This document shows positions 1 through 7,299 of a DNA stretch of 64,000 nt, in pieces (within the stretch, counting starts at the first letter, position 1; the number at the start of each line of letters is the position of its first letter). This DNA comes from Rhodoferax potami (GTDB lineage Bacteria; Pseudomonadota; Gammaproteobacteria; Burkholderiales; Burkholderiaceae_C). A model generated the notes under the pieces. That model had not been told where the DNA came from. It made no database searches and saw only the letters and a program-made list of their open reading frames with translations. The position numbers were made by a program, and so were the translations under genes. The stretch lies in assembly GCF_032193805.1 (NCBI RefSeq), contig NZ_JAVBIK010000001.1, positions 1,943,001-2,007,000 on the forward strand, written 5' to 3'.

Positions 1-1586
1 ACCGGCGCCATGTCCACACCCAGCTCGGCCATCCAGCGCAAGCTACCCAGCAGCAGAGTGCGCTCACCCACTTTGCCTTGGGTGCCACGGCCGGCCACGG
101 CTTGCACATCGGTGGGCGCGGGCACCGTGAGTGCTTTGTCTTTGGCCACTTGCAGCACCGCGCGGGCCAAGGGGTGCTCGCTACCGCTTTGCAAACCGGC
201 GGCCAATAGCAGAGCCTCGTCGTTCGCCAGGCCCACGGGTACCAAAGCGGTCAGTCGCGGTTGGCCCACGGTCAGCGTGCCGGTTTTGTCGAAGGCCACC
301 ACGTTCACGGTGTGCGCCACTTCCAGCGCCTGGGCGTCCTTGATCAAAATGCCGAACTTGGCCGCTACCCCGGTACCCGCCATGATGGCGGCCGGCGTGG
401 CCAAGCCCAGCGCGCAGGGGCAGGCAATCACTAGCACCGCCACGGCGTGGATCAGCGCCACTTCAAAGCTGTTGCCGGTGAAGTACCAACCCAGCAAGGT
501 GACCAGCGCAATCACCAGCACCACCGGCACAAACACCGCGCTCACCTGGTCCACCAGCCGCTGGATAGGTGCCTTGGCAGCCTGCGCGTCTTCCACCAGG
601 CGGATGATGCTGGAAAGCACAGTGTCCACCCCCACCGCCCGCACCTGCAGCACCACGCGGCCTTCACCATTGATGCTGCCACCCGTGAGCTTGGCGCCCA
701 CCTCTTTGGTGACCGGCAGTGGTTCGCCGGTCAGCATAGATTCGTCCACCTGCGTGCGGCCTTCCAGCAGCGCGCCATCCACCGGAAAGCGCTCGCCGGG
801 TTTGACTACCAGCTTGTCGCCAACCAGTACTTCGGCCACAGGCACATCCACCTCGCCATCGCGACCGATCAGGTGCGCCGTGTCCGGGCGCAAACCATGC
901 AAAGCGCGAATCGCGGAAGTTGTCTGGCGCTTGGTGCGGGTCTCGAGCCATTTGCCCAATAACACCAAGGTCACCACCACGGCGCTGCTCTCGAAATAAA
1001 GGTGCGGCTCCATGACCGCCATCCCGTGGGCTGCGTGTTCCGCCGCGCCCCCCCACAGAAAGCTGAGCCACAACCACATGGACAAACCCCACCCCGCCGA
1101 GGTGCCCAGCGCCACCAACAAATCCATATTGCCGGTGCGTGCCAGCAGCGCGTGCCAACCGGCTTTGTAGAAGCGTGCCCCCAAGATGAACTGCACCGGC
1201 GTGGCCAGCAAAAACTGCCAGAGCGCAGGCAGCATCCAATCTTTGCCGAACAGGTCGCCAGCCATGGGCAAAACCAGCGGCAGACACAGCGCCAGGCCGA
1301 TACCGACCGGCCCGAAGCCCGCCCAGGCCGATGCATCCTCTGCATCGATTGCCGCGCTTGGCGCCAAGGGCTCATAGCCCGCGTCCCGCACCGCGCGGCG
1401 CAAGCGCGCCTCCATGCCGGCATCGTGCACCGCAATACGGGCGGACTCGGTGGCCAGGTTCACCGTAGCGCTGTCCACGCCGGGCACCTTCTTCAAGGCT
1501 TTTTCCACCCGCATCACACACGATGCGCAAGTCATGCCGCCTATGCCGATATCGATGGTCGTGGGGGAGGGGGTTTCAGTGCTCAT
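1..1586 (-). CDS. copA: Copper-exporting P-type ATPase CopA (C-terminus beyond window)
   Basis: Inner-membrane P1B ATPase that exports Cu(I). Translating the minus strand from ATG at 1586 gives an N-terminal heavy-metal domain with GMTCASC about 15 residues in, then membrane segments with the metal-binding CPC motif in [12 protein letters not shown] (about 414-422), the phosphorylation motif DKTGTLT (about 265-290) and the SEHPLA motif of the nucleotide domain (about 160-175). The frame is still open at base 1, so the GDGxNDAP hinge and last helices lie outside. The first domain has one CXXC motif. The gene is divergent from copZ-cueR and has its own CueR box at 1602-1624. No Shine-Dalgarno precedes the ATG, and the predicted transcription start falls on or next to it, so the mRNA may be leaderless. 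The family assignment is firm; Cu(I) specificity rests on CPC plus the neighbouring CueR system. Confidence 0.95.
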   Translation of the reverse strand, partial: MSTETPSPTTIDIGIGGMTCASCVMRVEKALKKVPGVDSATVNLATESARIAVHDAGMEARLRRAVRDAGYEPLAPSAAIDAEDASAWAGFGPVGIGLALCLPLVLPMAGDLFGKDWMLPALWQFLLATPVQFILGARFYKAGWHALLARTGNMDLLVALGTSAGWGLSMWLWLSFLWGGAAEHAAHGMAVMEPHLYFESSAVVVTLVLLGKWLETRTKRQTTSAIRALHGLRPDTAHLIGRDGEVDVPVAEVLVGDKLVVKPGERFPVDGALLEGRTQVDESMLTGEPLPVTKEVGAKLTGGSINGEGRVVLQVRAVGVDTVLSSIIRLVEDAQAAKAPIQRLVDQVSAVFVPVVLVIALVTLLGWYFTGNSFEVALIHAVAVLVIACPCALGLATPAAIMAGTGVAAKFGILIKDAQALEVAHTVNVVAFDKTGTLTVGQPRLTALVPVGLANDEALLLAAGLQSGSEHPLARAVLQVAKDKALTVPAPTDVQAVAGRGTQGKVGERTLLLGSLRWMAELGVDMAP

Positions 1587-1601
1587 GGCGCAAGCTTAGG
1601 G

Positions 1602-1624
1602 CTTGCCATGGTGGGAAGGTCAAG
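1602..1624 (-). promoter_or_regulatory. CueR operator/promoter of copA
   Basis: Read on the minus strand this is CTTGACCTTCC-N-GGCAAG, the dyad typical of MerR/CueR promoters. TTGACC (1623-1618) serves as -35, and a 19-bp spacer leads to a weak -10 at about 1598-1593. It matches the box at 1654-1676 at 22 of 23 positions in inverted orientation. Confidence 0.85.
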
Positions 1625-1653
1625 CGCTTAACCAACAAATGCACTACAAAGGT

Positions 1654-1676
1654 CTTGACCCTCCCACCATGGCAAG
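1654..1676 (+). promoter_or_regulatory. CueR operator/promoter of copZ-cueR
   Basis: TTGACC (1655-1660) is the -35. The dyad ACCCTCC...GGCAAGGT lies in a 19-bp spacer before the -10 CACAAT (1680-1685). The overlong spacer is the hallmark of MerR-family promoters that the regulator untwists on metal binding. It is a mirror copy of the copA box, so one regulator controls both directions. Confidence 0.85.
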
Positions 1677-1712
1677 GTTCACAATACTTTCATTCACCTA
1701 TCAGGAGCATCC

Positions 1713-1910
1713 ATGAACCAAACCTTTACCGTCACCGGCATGACCTGCGGTCACTGCGAGAAAGCCGTCACCCGCGCCATTCAGGAAGCCGACCCGCAAG
1801 CCCAGGTCACCATCGACCGCAGCGCCAACAAGGTGGACGTGGAATCTACCCAGCCGCGCGAAACGCTGGCCCGCGCCATTGCAGAAGAGGGCTATGCCGT
1901 CGCAGCCTAA
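1713..1910 (+). CDS. copZ: Copper chaperone CopZ (heavy-metal-associated domain)
   Basis: A 65-residue single-domain cytosolic copper chaperone that would hand Cu(I) to CopA or CueR. The metal site GMTCGHC starts at residue 9, and the rest fits the ferredoxin-like beta-alpha-beta-beta-alpha-beta fold of the HMA family at full length. The ATG at 1713 follows AGGAG at 1703-1707 with good spacing. Transcription should come from the CueR promoter at 1654-1685. Its 3' end overlaps the cueR start at 1894, so the two genes are probably translationally coupled. The His between the two cysteines is common in CopZ-like proteins. Confidence 0.93.
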   Translation: MNQTFTVTGMTCGHCEKAVTRAIQEADPQAQVTIDRSANKVDVESTQPRETLARAIAEEGYAVAA

Positions 1911-2346
1911 GCCAGCAGCGCTGTCCGGCCAGCCCGTCAACATCGGCGAAGCCGCGCGGCAAAGCGGTGTATCCGCCAAGATGCTGCGGCACTACGAGTC
2001 GCTGGGTCTGCTGGGCAAAGTCACGCGCACCGACAGCGGCTACCGGCTCTACAGCGCGGCCGATGTGCACACCCTGCGCTTCATCAAACGCTGCCGCGAC
2101 CTGGGCTTTTCGATGGCCGAGATCGGCGAGCTGGTGGGCCTGTGGCAAAACAAGCGCCGCGCCAGTGCCAACGTCAAGAAGATCGCCCAGAAGCACATGG
2201 ACGAACTGAGCGAGCGCATCGCCGCCATGCAGGCCATGCAGCGCACCCTCTCCACCCTGCTGCACTGCTGCCTTGGCGACGACCGGCCGGACTGCCCCAT
2301 CCTCGATGACTTGGCAGGCGACCATCAGTCACTATCAAATTCATAG
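1894..2346 (+). CDS. cueR: Copper-responsive MerR-family regulator CueR
   Basis: MerR-family activator of copper efflux. The N-terminal winged helix begins NIGEAARQSGVSAKMLRHYE, followed by GYRLYSAADVHTLRFI. A dimerisation helix follows, then a C-terminal metal loop with Cys residues in LLHCCLGDDRPDCPI, in the region where CueR holds Cu(I). ATG at 1894 is preferred over an upstream TTG at 1879 because the N-terminus then matches the family better. It overlaps copZ by 17 nt. The last codons and the TAG stop come from a copy of the dispersed repeat (2333-2387), so the extreme C-terminus (QSLSNS) is probably recent. The gene likely autoregulates through the twin boxes upstream. Confidence 0.92.
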   Translation: MPSQPKPAALSGQPVNIGEAARQSGVSAKMLRHYESLGLLGKVTRTDSGYRLYSAADVHTLRFIKRCRDLGFSMAEIGELVGLWQNKRRASANVKKIAQKHMDELSERIAAMQAMQRTLSTLLHCCLGDDRPDCPILDDLAGDHQSLSNS

Positions 2347-2387
2347 CTGCTCGCGCACATTCCACGAGCGCTAGAGCACTAAAACAC
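2333..2387. repeat. Dispersed hairpin repeat, copy 1
   Basis: Core ATAGCTGCTCGCGCA...GAGCGCTAGAGC with flanking TATCAAATTC. It forms an imperfect stem-loop (AGCTgCTcGCGC against GCGCtAGAGC). It supplies the cueR stop codon and ends just before the Crp-like gene. Related copies are at 3609, 20811, 38093, 41193, 41552, 59020 and 61187. Confidence 0.85.
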
Positions 2388-2395
2388 CATAATCT

Positions 2396-3043
2396 ATGTC
2401 CACCGCCATCCTCAACCTGTACCCCGCGCTAGCCCATGTGTCTCCCACGCTAGCAGCGCTCGGGCCAGAGGCGCAGAGCATGACGGTGCCAGACCACACC
2501 GAATTGTTCTCTGAGGGTCAGCCCTGCCAGGGTTTCCCGCTGGTCCTGCGCGGCGAAGTACGGGTCGCGCGACGTGCAAATGACGGACGTCACTTGGAGC
2601 TGTACCGCGTAGTGCCCGGCGAGTTGTGTCTGGTCAGCAGTGCGGCTCTGTTTCGTAGCCAAGCACTCAGCGCACATGGGGTGAGCACTAAAGAAAGTGA
2701 GCTGGTCATGGTCAGTCCCGCCACTTTTAACCTTTGGCTGGACACACCAGCCTTCCGCAACTTTGTCCTGGGACTGTTTGCCGAGCGCATGGCCGATTTG
2801 ACCAGCCTGATCGATGCGGTGGCCTTCCAAAAACTGGACCAGCGGCTGGCCAATGCCCTGCTGGGGCGCGGTCAGGATTTGCACCTTTCGCACCAGACGC
2901 TGGCCGACGAGCTGGGCACGGTGCGCGAGATGGTGACACGCCTACTGCGCCGCTTTGAACGAGAGGGTTGGCTCAGACTTGGGCGGGAGCACATCCACAT
3001 CCTTAGCAGCCAGGCCTTGCGTGCACTGGCCGGCGGGGGCTGA
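2396..3043 (+). CDS. Crp/Fnr-family transcriptional regulator
   Basis: A 215-residue protein with an N-terminal cyclic-nucleotide-binding-like beta-barrel (about 20-130), a dimerisation helix and a C-terminal winged helix (about 150-212). The recognition-helix region reads LSHQTLADELGTVREMVTRLLRRFEREG, a typical Crp/Fnr HTH. I see no N-terminal cysteine cluster as in Fnr, so an Fe-S oxygen sensor is unlikely; haem or another ligand is possible. Immediately downstream are a GTGAC-CTAA-GTCAC palindrome and two DUF2892 genes, an arrangement I know from other betaproteobacteria, which suggests the regulator controls them. It starts at ATG 2396, soon after repeat copy 1. Confidence 0.88.
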   Translation: MSTAILNLYPALAHVSPTLAALGPEAQSMTVPDHTELFSEGQPCQGFPLVLRGEVRVARRANDGRHLELYRVVPGELCLVSSAALFRSQALSAHGVSTKESELVMVSPATFNLWLDTPAFRNFVLGLFAERMADLTSLIDAVAFQKLDQRLANALLGRGQDLHLSHQTLADELGTVREMVTRLLRRFEREGWLRLGREHIHILSSQALRALAGGG

Positions 3044-3066
3044 GCGCGCCCCTCAATAGAGGCTGC

Positions 3067-3080
3067 GTGACCTAAGTCAC
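3067..3080. promoter_or_regulatory. Crp/Fnr-type palindrome upstream of DUF2892 gene
   Basis: GTGAC-CTAA-GTCAC is a perfect 5-bp inverted repeat with a 4-bp centre, the geometry of Crp/Fnr/Dnr sites. It is 57 bp upstream of the ATG at 3137 and just after the Crp-like gene. Assignment to that regulator is inferred. Confidence 0.6.
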
Positions 3081-3136
3081 ATACTTCCTTGGCGCATAGG
3101 CGTCCAATCACTCCACATCAACCAAGGAGTGATTCC

Positions 3137-3328
3137 ATGAAAGCAAATGTTGGCGGCATTGACCGCATCATCCGCATCGGCGCAGGCACTGTGCTCATCG
3201 GCTTGGCAGCTACCGGCACTGTCGGCTGGTGGGGTTGGCTGGGCGCTGTGCCCCTGGCAACCGGCCTGATGGGATGGTGCCCGCCGTATGCCATCTTTGG
3301 GTTCAGCACCTGCTCCATAAAAAACTAA
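3137..3328 (+). CDS. DUF2892 (YgaP-like) small membrane protein
   Basis: A 63-residue inner-membrane protein of the DUF2892 family, related to the membrane domain of the rhodanese YgaP. It begins MKANVGGIDRIIRIGAGTV and has two hydrophobic helices (about 10-32 and 35-50), with conserved GWCP..A near the C-terminus and a final Cys in FSTCSIKN. ATG 3137 is chosen because AAGGAG lies 7-12 nt upstream; earlier in-frame codons add a non-family sequence. A Crp/Fnr-type palindrome precedes it and a paralogue follows at 3412. A sulfur or redox role has been suggested for the family, but nothing here proves it. Confidence 0.85.
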   Translation: MKANVGGIDRIIRIGAGTVLIGLAATGTVGWWGWLGAVPLATGLMGWCPPYAIFGFSTCSIKN

Positions 3329-3411
3329 ACGCCTTTCTGTGTGCTCCATAGCACCGACGCTTGCCGAGCCCGCCGCTCCAATGAAGGCTTCCACAACTTC
3401 TGGAGTGCAGC

Positions 3412-3603
3412 ATGCGTACCAACACCGGCAACGGGGATCGGCTTCTCCGCATTTGGGTGGGCGCCGTGCTGATCGGGCTGGCCGCCACCGACATCATTGG
3501 CCCTTGGGGGTGGATCGGCGTCCTGCCAGTGCTCACCGGTTTCATCGGCTGGTGCCCCGCCTACGCCGCGCTGGGCATCAATACCTGCCCTGCTAAAAAC
3601 TGA
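3412..3603 (+). CDS. DUF2892 (YgaP-like) small membrane protein, paralogue
   Basis: A 63-residue paralogue of the protein at 3137-3328, with the same order: MRTNTGNGDRLLRIWVGAVL, two membrane helices, GWCPAYAALGI and a terminal Cys in NTCPAKN. The two evidently arose by tandem duplication. The start is ATG 3412, with GGAG 6-10 nt upstream. It probably shares the transcript from the palindrome-bearing promoter at about 3067. A diverged dispersed repeat follows its stop codon. Confidence 0.85.
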   Translation: MRTNTGNGDRLLRIWVGAVLIGLAATDIIGPWGWIGVLPVLTGFIGWCPAYAALGINTCPAKN

Positions 3604-3608
3604 CTTGC

Positions 3609-3660
3609 TATGAAATTAGGAGCTTCTTGCGCAGTGATTACTTGGGCTGGAGGCTGATTT
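3609..3660. repeat. Dispersed hairpin repeat, diverged copy 2
   Basis: Begins TATGAAATTAGGAGCTTCTTGCGCA and ends TTGGGCTGGAGGCTGATTT. It follows the layout of the other copies (TGAAATT, GCT-CT-GCGCA, spacer, GGCT-GAGGC, GATTT) with many substitutions. It starts 5 nt after the DUF2892 stop. Confidence 0.55.
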
Positions 3661-3767
3661 GACCCACTAAGGGCGGGTGCACCTCTTGCGACGCCCCGGG
3701 TTTTGCACCAAAGCTGCGCGCACCGGTTTTGCGCTGCGGCATGTTGCACCGCACAAAGCCGGTGCAT

Positions 3768-3802
3768 TTTGTACACAATCCTAGAAAAACATTGTGTACA
3801 AA
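3768..3802. promoter_or_regulatory. Tandem GntR (FCD)-type operators, TTGT-NN-ACAA
   Basis: A perfect 12-bp inverted repeat (3768-3779 TTTGTACACAAT, 3791-3802 ATTGTGTACAAA) with an 11-bp spacer. Each arm is itself a TTGTNNACAA site, giving two sites centred 23 bp (about two helical turns) apart. This motif style is bound by FCD-type GntR regulators, and one is encoded at the end of this cluster (8184-8900). The sites precede the transporter ATPase gene. Confidence 0.75.
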
Positions 3803-3832
3803 GTTGGCATGGGGTTTGCGTACACCCGTGGC

Positions 3833-4864
3833 ATGAACGCTACCGCACCTGCCGCCATCGAAGTCATCGGGCTCACCAAGCGCTATGCGCAGGGCAAGCC
3901 TGCTGTGGACAGCATCAATTTGCGCATTGCCAGCGGCAGCTACTGCTGCCTGCTCGGGCCCTCGGGCTGCGGCAAGAGCACCACGCTGCGCATGATTGCG
4001 GGGCACGAGTCAGCGTCTGACGGCGACATCCTGCTGGAAAACCGCAACATCACCGACCTGCCCGCCGCCGAGCGCGGCACGGCCATGATGTTCCAGAGCT
4101 TTGCGCTCTTCCCCCACCTGAGCGCCCTGGACAACGTAGCCTTCAGTCTCAAGATGAAAGGCGTGGGCAAAACTGAGCGCCACGCCAAGGCCAAAGACTT
4201 GCTGGAGCGTGTAGCCATGGGCCACTTGGCCGAGCGCAAGCCCGCCGAACTATCGGGTGGACAACAACAGCGTGTGGCCCTGGCCCGGGCCCTGATTACC
4301 CAGCCCCGCGTGCTGCTGCTGGACGAGCCGCTCTCTGCCCTCGACCCCTTCTTGCGCATTCAGATGCGCGCCGAGCTGCGCCGCTGGCAAAAAGAGCTGG
4401 GACTGACCTTCATCCACGTCACCCACAGCCAGGAAGAAGCCATGGCCCTGGCCGACACCATGGTGGTGATGAACCACGGCGTCATCGAACAAGTGGGCAG
4501 CCCGCACGAGGTCTACAACCGGCCCGCCAGTGAATTTGTAGCCCGCTTCATGGGTGGCCACAACGTCATCGAAACCCACGAGGGCAAGGTCGGTGTGCGC
4601 ACCGACCACCTGCAAGTGCTGCCGGCCGAACAGGCCGTGCCTGACGCCCCCCACACCAAGATGGCACTGATCACCGACGTGGAATACCAGGGCACCTACG
4701 TGCTGCTGGGCCTGCAGAACCCCGGCACCTCAGTCACCGCATCCACCACCGCCGAGATCTCGGTGATGTTGTCCGAATCCACCTTTGCCACGCGGCCCTA
4801 TGCCGTGGGTGAGACCGTGCAGCTGCGCTGGGCGCCTGAAGCTGCGCACCCGCTTGCACGCTGA
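3833..4864 (+). CDS. ABC transporter ATPase, PotA-like
   Basis: Cytoplasmic ATPase of a spermidine/putrescine-type importer. Walker A is GPSGCGKST (about residues 42-50), the ABC signature LSGGQQQRVALARAL and Walker B VLLLDEPLSALDP, with an H-loop in HVTHSQEE. After about residue 235 comes the short TOBE-like regulatory domain of the PotA/CysA/MalK class. ATG 3833 is preferred because the in-frame codons at 3794 (GTG) and 3809 overlap or adjoin the operator pair; none of the three has a strong Shine-Dalgarno. It heads an operon with the binding protein, two permeases and a GntR regulator. The substrate is not evident; Pot-like systems also carry amino-acid derivatives. Confidence 0.9.
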   Translation: MNATAPAAIEVIGLTKRYAQGKPAVDSINLRIASGSYCCLLGPSGCGKSTTLRMIAGHESASDGDILLENRNITDLPAAERGTAMMFQSFALFPHLSALDNVAFSLKMKGVGKTERHAKAKDLLERVAMGHLAERKPAELSGGQQQRVALARALITQPRVLLLDEPLSALDPFLRIQMRAELRRWQKELGLTFIHVTHSQEEAMALADTMVVMNHGVIEQVGSPHEVYNRPASEFVARFMGGHNVIETHEGKVGVRTDHLQVLPAEQAVPDAPHTKMALITDVEYQGTYVLLGLQNPGTSVTASTTAEISVMLSESTFATRPYAVGETVQLRWAPEAAHPLAR

Positions 4865-4935
4865 ACGCGCCAGTTGTTTTCCCCTGTCTTCGCAAGAAGT
4901 TTTCAAACCCTCCGCAACCCACTAGGAGTTTTCTC

Positions 4936-6216
4936 ATGGCTGACGATCTGAAAGACACCCTCACTAACGCCGCCCCCGTGCAGCGCCGCAGCTTGCTCAA
5001 AGGCACCGCCGGTATTCTGGCTGCCGGCATGTTCCCCGCAGTGCACTCTGCAGAACCCATCGTGCTGCGCTATCTGGGCACTGCGGTGAACCAAGACAAG
5101 GCCATCGGCGAAAAGTTTGAAAAAGACACCGGCATCAAGATCCAGTACGTGGCCGTCACCACCGACGACGTGACCAAGCGCGCCGTCACTGCGCCCAACA
5201 GCTTCGACCTGATCGACACCGAGTACTTCTCCTTGAAGAACATCGTGCCCACCGGCAACCTGAAGGGCATTGACACCAAGCGCATCAAAAACGCAGACAA
5301 GATCACCACCCTGTTCACGACCGGCATGGTGGCAGGCAAGGCCGTGGGCGACCAAGGCACAGCCCCCAAGAAGACCATCTTCCTGGAAGGCGAAAAGAGC
5401 AAAGTGTTTGCCAAGAGCCCGACTCAGTTCATGTCCATCATCCCCACCGTGTACAACGCCGACACGCTGGGTATCCGCCCTGACCTGATCAAGCGTCCCA
5501 TCACTTCCTGGGCCGAACTGCTGAACCCCGAATTCAAGGGCAAGGCCGCGATTCTGAACATCCCCTCCATCGGCATCATGGACGCCGCCATGGTGGTCGA
5601 GGCCATGGGCATCTACAAGTACCCCGACAAGGGCAACATGACCAAGAAGGAAATTGATCTCACCATCAAGACCCTGATTGAAGCCAAAAAGCAAGGCCAG
5701 TTCCGCAGCCTGTGGAAAGACTTCAACGAGTCCGTCAACCTGATGGCTTCCGGCGAAGTGGTGATCCAGTCCATGTGGAGCCCTGCGGTTACCGCAGTGC
5801 GCACCAAGGGCATCGCCTGCACCTTCCAGCCCCTGAAAGAGGGCTATCGCGCATGGGCCTCCGGCTTCGGCATTCCATCCACCCTGTCCGGCCGCAAGCT
5901 CGATGGTGCCTACGAGTTCATCAACTGGTTCCTGGATGGCTGGGCCGGTGCTTACCTCAACCGCCAAGGCTACTACAGCGCCGTGCTGGAAACCGCCAAG
6001 GCCAAGATGGAAGCCTACGAGTGGGCCTACTGGATGGAAGGCAAACCTGCTGCCCAAGACATCAAGAGCCCGACCGGCGATGTGCTGGCCAAGAAGGGCG
6101 AAGTCCGCGACGGCGGCAGCTACGAGCAGCGCATGGGCGGCATCGCCTGCTGGAACGCCGTGATGGACGAGAACGCCTACATGGTCAAGAAATGGAATGA
6201 ATTTGTAGCGGCCTAG
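4936..6216 (+). CDS. Periplasmic substrate-binding protein, PotD-like (Tat signal)
   Basis: A 426-residue extracellular solute-binding protein of the spermidine/putrescine type. The N-terminus carries a twin-arginine-like signal, QRRSLLKGTAGILAAGMFPA, before a likely cleavage near HSAEP. The mature part begins IVLRYLGTAVNQDKAI and is rich in aromatic residues (several W/Y around 300-400) that could form a ligand pocket. AGGAG lies 8-12 nt before ATG 4936. It is separated from the permeases by a 160-bp hairpin-rich spacer that would favour more binding protein than permease. The ligand is unknown; the racemase-family gene in the operon hints at a nitrogen compound other than a simple polyamine. 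Confidence 0.87.
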   Translation: MADDLKDTLTNAAPVQRRSLLKGTAGILAAGMFPAVHSAEPIVLRYLGTAVNQDKAIGEKFEKDTGIKIQYVAVTTDDVTKRAVTAPNSFDLIDTEYFSLKNIVPTGNLKGIDTKRIKNADKITTLFTTGMVAGKAVGDQGTAPKKTIFLEGEKSKVFAKSPTQFMSIIPTVYNADTLGIRPDLIKRPITSWAELLNPEFKGKAAILNIPSIGIMDAAMVVEAMGIYKYPDKGNMTKKEIDLTIKTLIEAKKQGQFRSLWKDFNESVNLMASGEVVIQSMWSPAVTAVRTKGIACTFQPLKEGYRAWASGFGIPSTLSGRKLDGAYEFINWFLDGWAGAYLNRQGYYSAVLETAKAKMEAYEWAYWMEGKPAAQDIKSPTGDVLAKKGEVRDGGSYEQRMGGIACWNAVMDENAYMVKKWNEFVAA

Positions 6217-6376
6217 CCGCACCCCCGTCCAGGCGCACTGCGTGTCGCCTGTTCCCCCCTTGAAAGGGGGCAACACCGGCGGTCTGGCAAAGCCAGTCCC
6301 GCGGTGTTTCTGGAACGGGCTTTGCGGTGCTCGCCCTGGGTGGGCCCCGCCTCCATTAGTTAACGGATAAGCATTT
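6217..6376. other. Intercistronic hairpins between binding protein and permease genes
   Basis: Two likely stem-loops: CCCCCTTGAAAGGGGG around 6254-6270, and ACACCGGCGG...CCGCGGTGT around 6273-6307 enclosing CTGGCAAAGCCAG. There is no clear T-run, so RNA stabilisation or attenuation is more likely than full termination. The gene order implies a shared transcript. Confidence 0.5.
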
Positions 6377-7297
6377 ATGAGCGCACCTTCAACATCTTCA
6401 CTTCCGGCGGCATCTGCTCCGGGCCGCACGCTTGCGGCCTGGTGGCAGGCTTTGCCGCTCACCGCGGTGTTTGCGCTCTTCTTTTTGATTCCATTGGCAT
6501 TGGTGCTGATGGTGAGTTTCTGGGACTACAACCAGTACGAAATGCTTCCGGGCTTTACCTTCAAAAACTACGTGTCAGTGTTTGAAGGCTGCCTCTCTCG
6601 CAACGAGTACGGCGACTTGTGTGTGACAGTCAAAACTTATCTCTCCACCTTCAAATTCAGCCTGTTGGTCTGGGCGCTGACGCTAGTGATCGGGTTTGCG
6701 GTGTCTTACTTTCTGGCTTTCCACGTGAAGTCCAGCGGCACCCAAGTGGTGTTGTTTGTGTTGTGCACCATCCCGTTCTGGACGTCCAACGTGATCCGCA
6801 TGATTGCTTGGGTGCCACTCCTAGGGCGCAATGGGCTAGTGAATGACGGGCTGGTTTCCGCAGGGTTGGTGGATCAGCCGGTGGAGTGGCTGTTGTTCTC
6901 TGACTTTTCGGTGGTGCTGGCCTTTGTGCACCTGTTTACCACTTTCATGATCGTGCCTATTTTCAACAGCATGATGCGCATCGACCGCAGCCTGATTGAA
7001 GCCGCCAACGACAGCGGCGCGAGTGCCTGGCAGACCTTGTGGAATGTGATCGTGCCGCTGTGCCGCACCGGCATCATCATCGGCTCCATCTTTGTCATCA
7101 CCATCGTGATGGGCGACTTTGTGACCATCGGCGTCATGGGTGGCCAACAAATCGCCTCGGTGGGCAAGATCATCCAGGTGCAAACCTCTTACCTGCAATT
7201 CCCGCTGGCAGCGGCCAATGCGGTGGTGCTGCTCGCCATTGTCTTGATGATCATTTGGGCCCTGACCCGGATGGTCGATATCCGCAAGGAGCTGTGA
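6377..7297 (+). CDS. ABC transporter permease, PotB-like
   Basis: A 306-residue inner-membrane permease with about six helices. The first is near residues 28-50 (LPLTAVFALFFLIPLALVLMVSF) and the last near 275-300. The EAA loop that contacts the ATPase is EAANDSGASAWQTLWNVIVPL around residue 200. A PotB-type periplasmic loop follows the first helix. It overlaps nothing, and its stop is 2 nt before the second permease ATG, so translation is probably coupled. With its partner it would form the channel for the binding protein at 4936-6216. Confidence 0.9.
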   Translation: MSAPSTSSLPAASAPGRTLAAWWQALPLTAVFALFFLIPLALVLMVSFWDYNQYEMLPGFTFKNYVSVFEGCLSRNEYGDLCVTVKTYLSTFKFSLLVWALTLVIGFAVSYFLAFHVKSSGTQVVLFVLCTIPFWTSNVIRMIAWVPLLGRNGLVNDGLVSAGLVDQPVEWLLFSDFSVVLAFVHLFTTFMIVPIFNSMMRIDRSLIEAANDSGASAWQTLWNVIVPLCRTGIIIGSIFVITIVMGDFVTIGVMGGQQIASVGKIIQVQTSYLQFPLAAANAVVLLAIVLMIIWALTRMVDIRKEL

Positions 7298-7299
7298 AC

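Noticed and set aside
10..999. 329-codon plus-strand frame over the copA region
   Set aside because: The minus strand here encodes CPC, DKTGTLT and HP motifs of CopA; the plus frame is a shadow.
4903..6462. 519-codon frame opposite the PotD-like gene
   Set aside because: Antisense shadow with compositional bias only; the sense frame has a signal peptide and family motifs.
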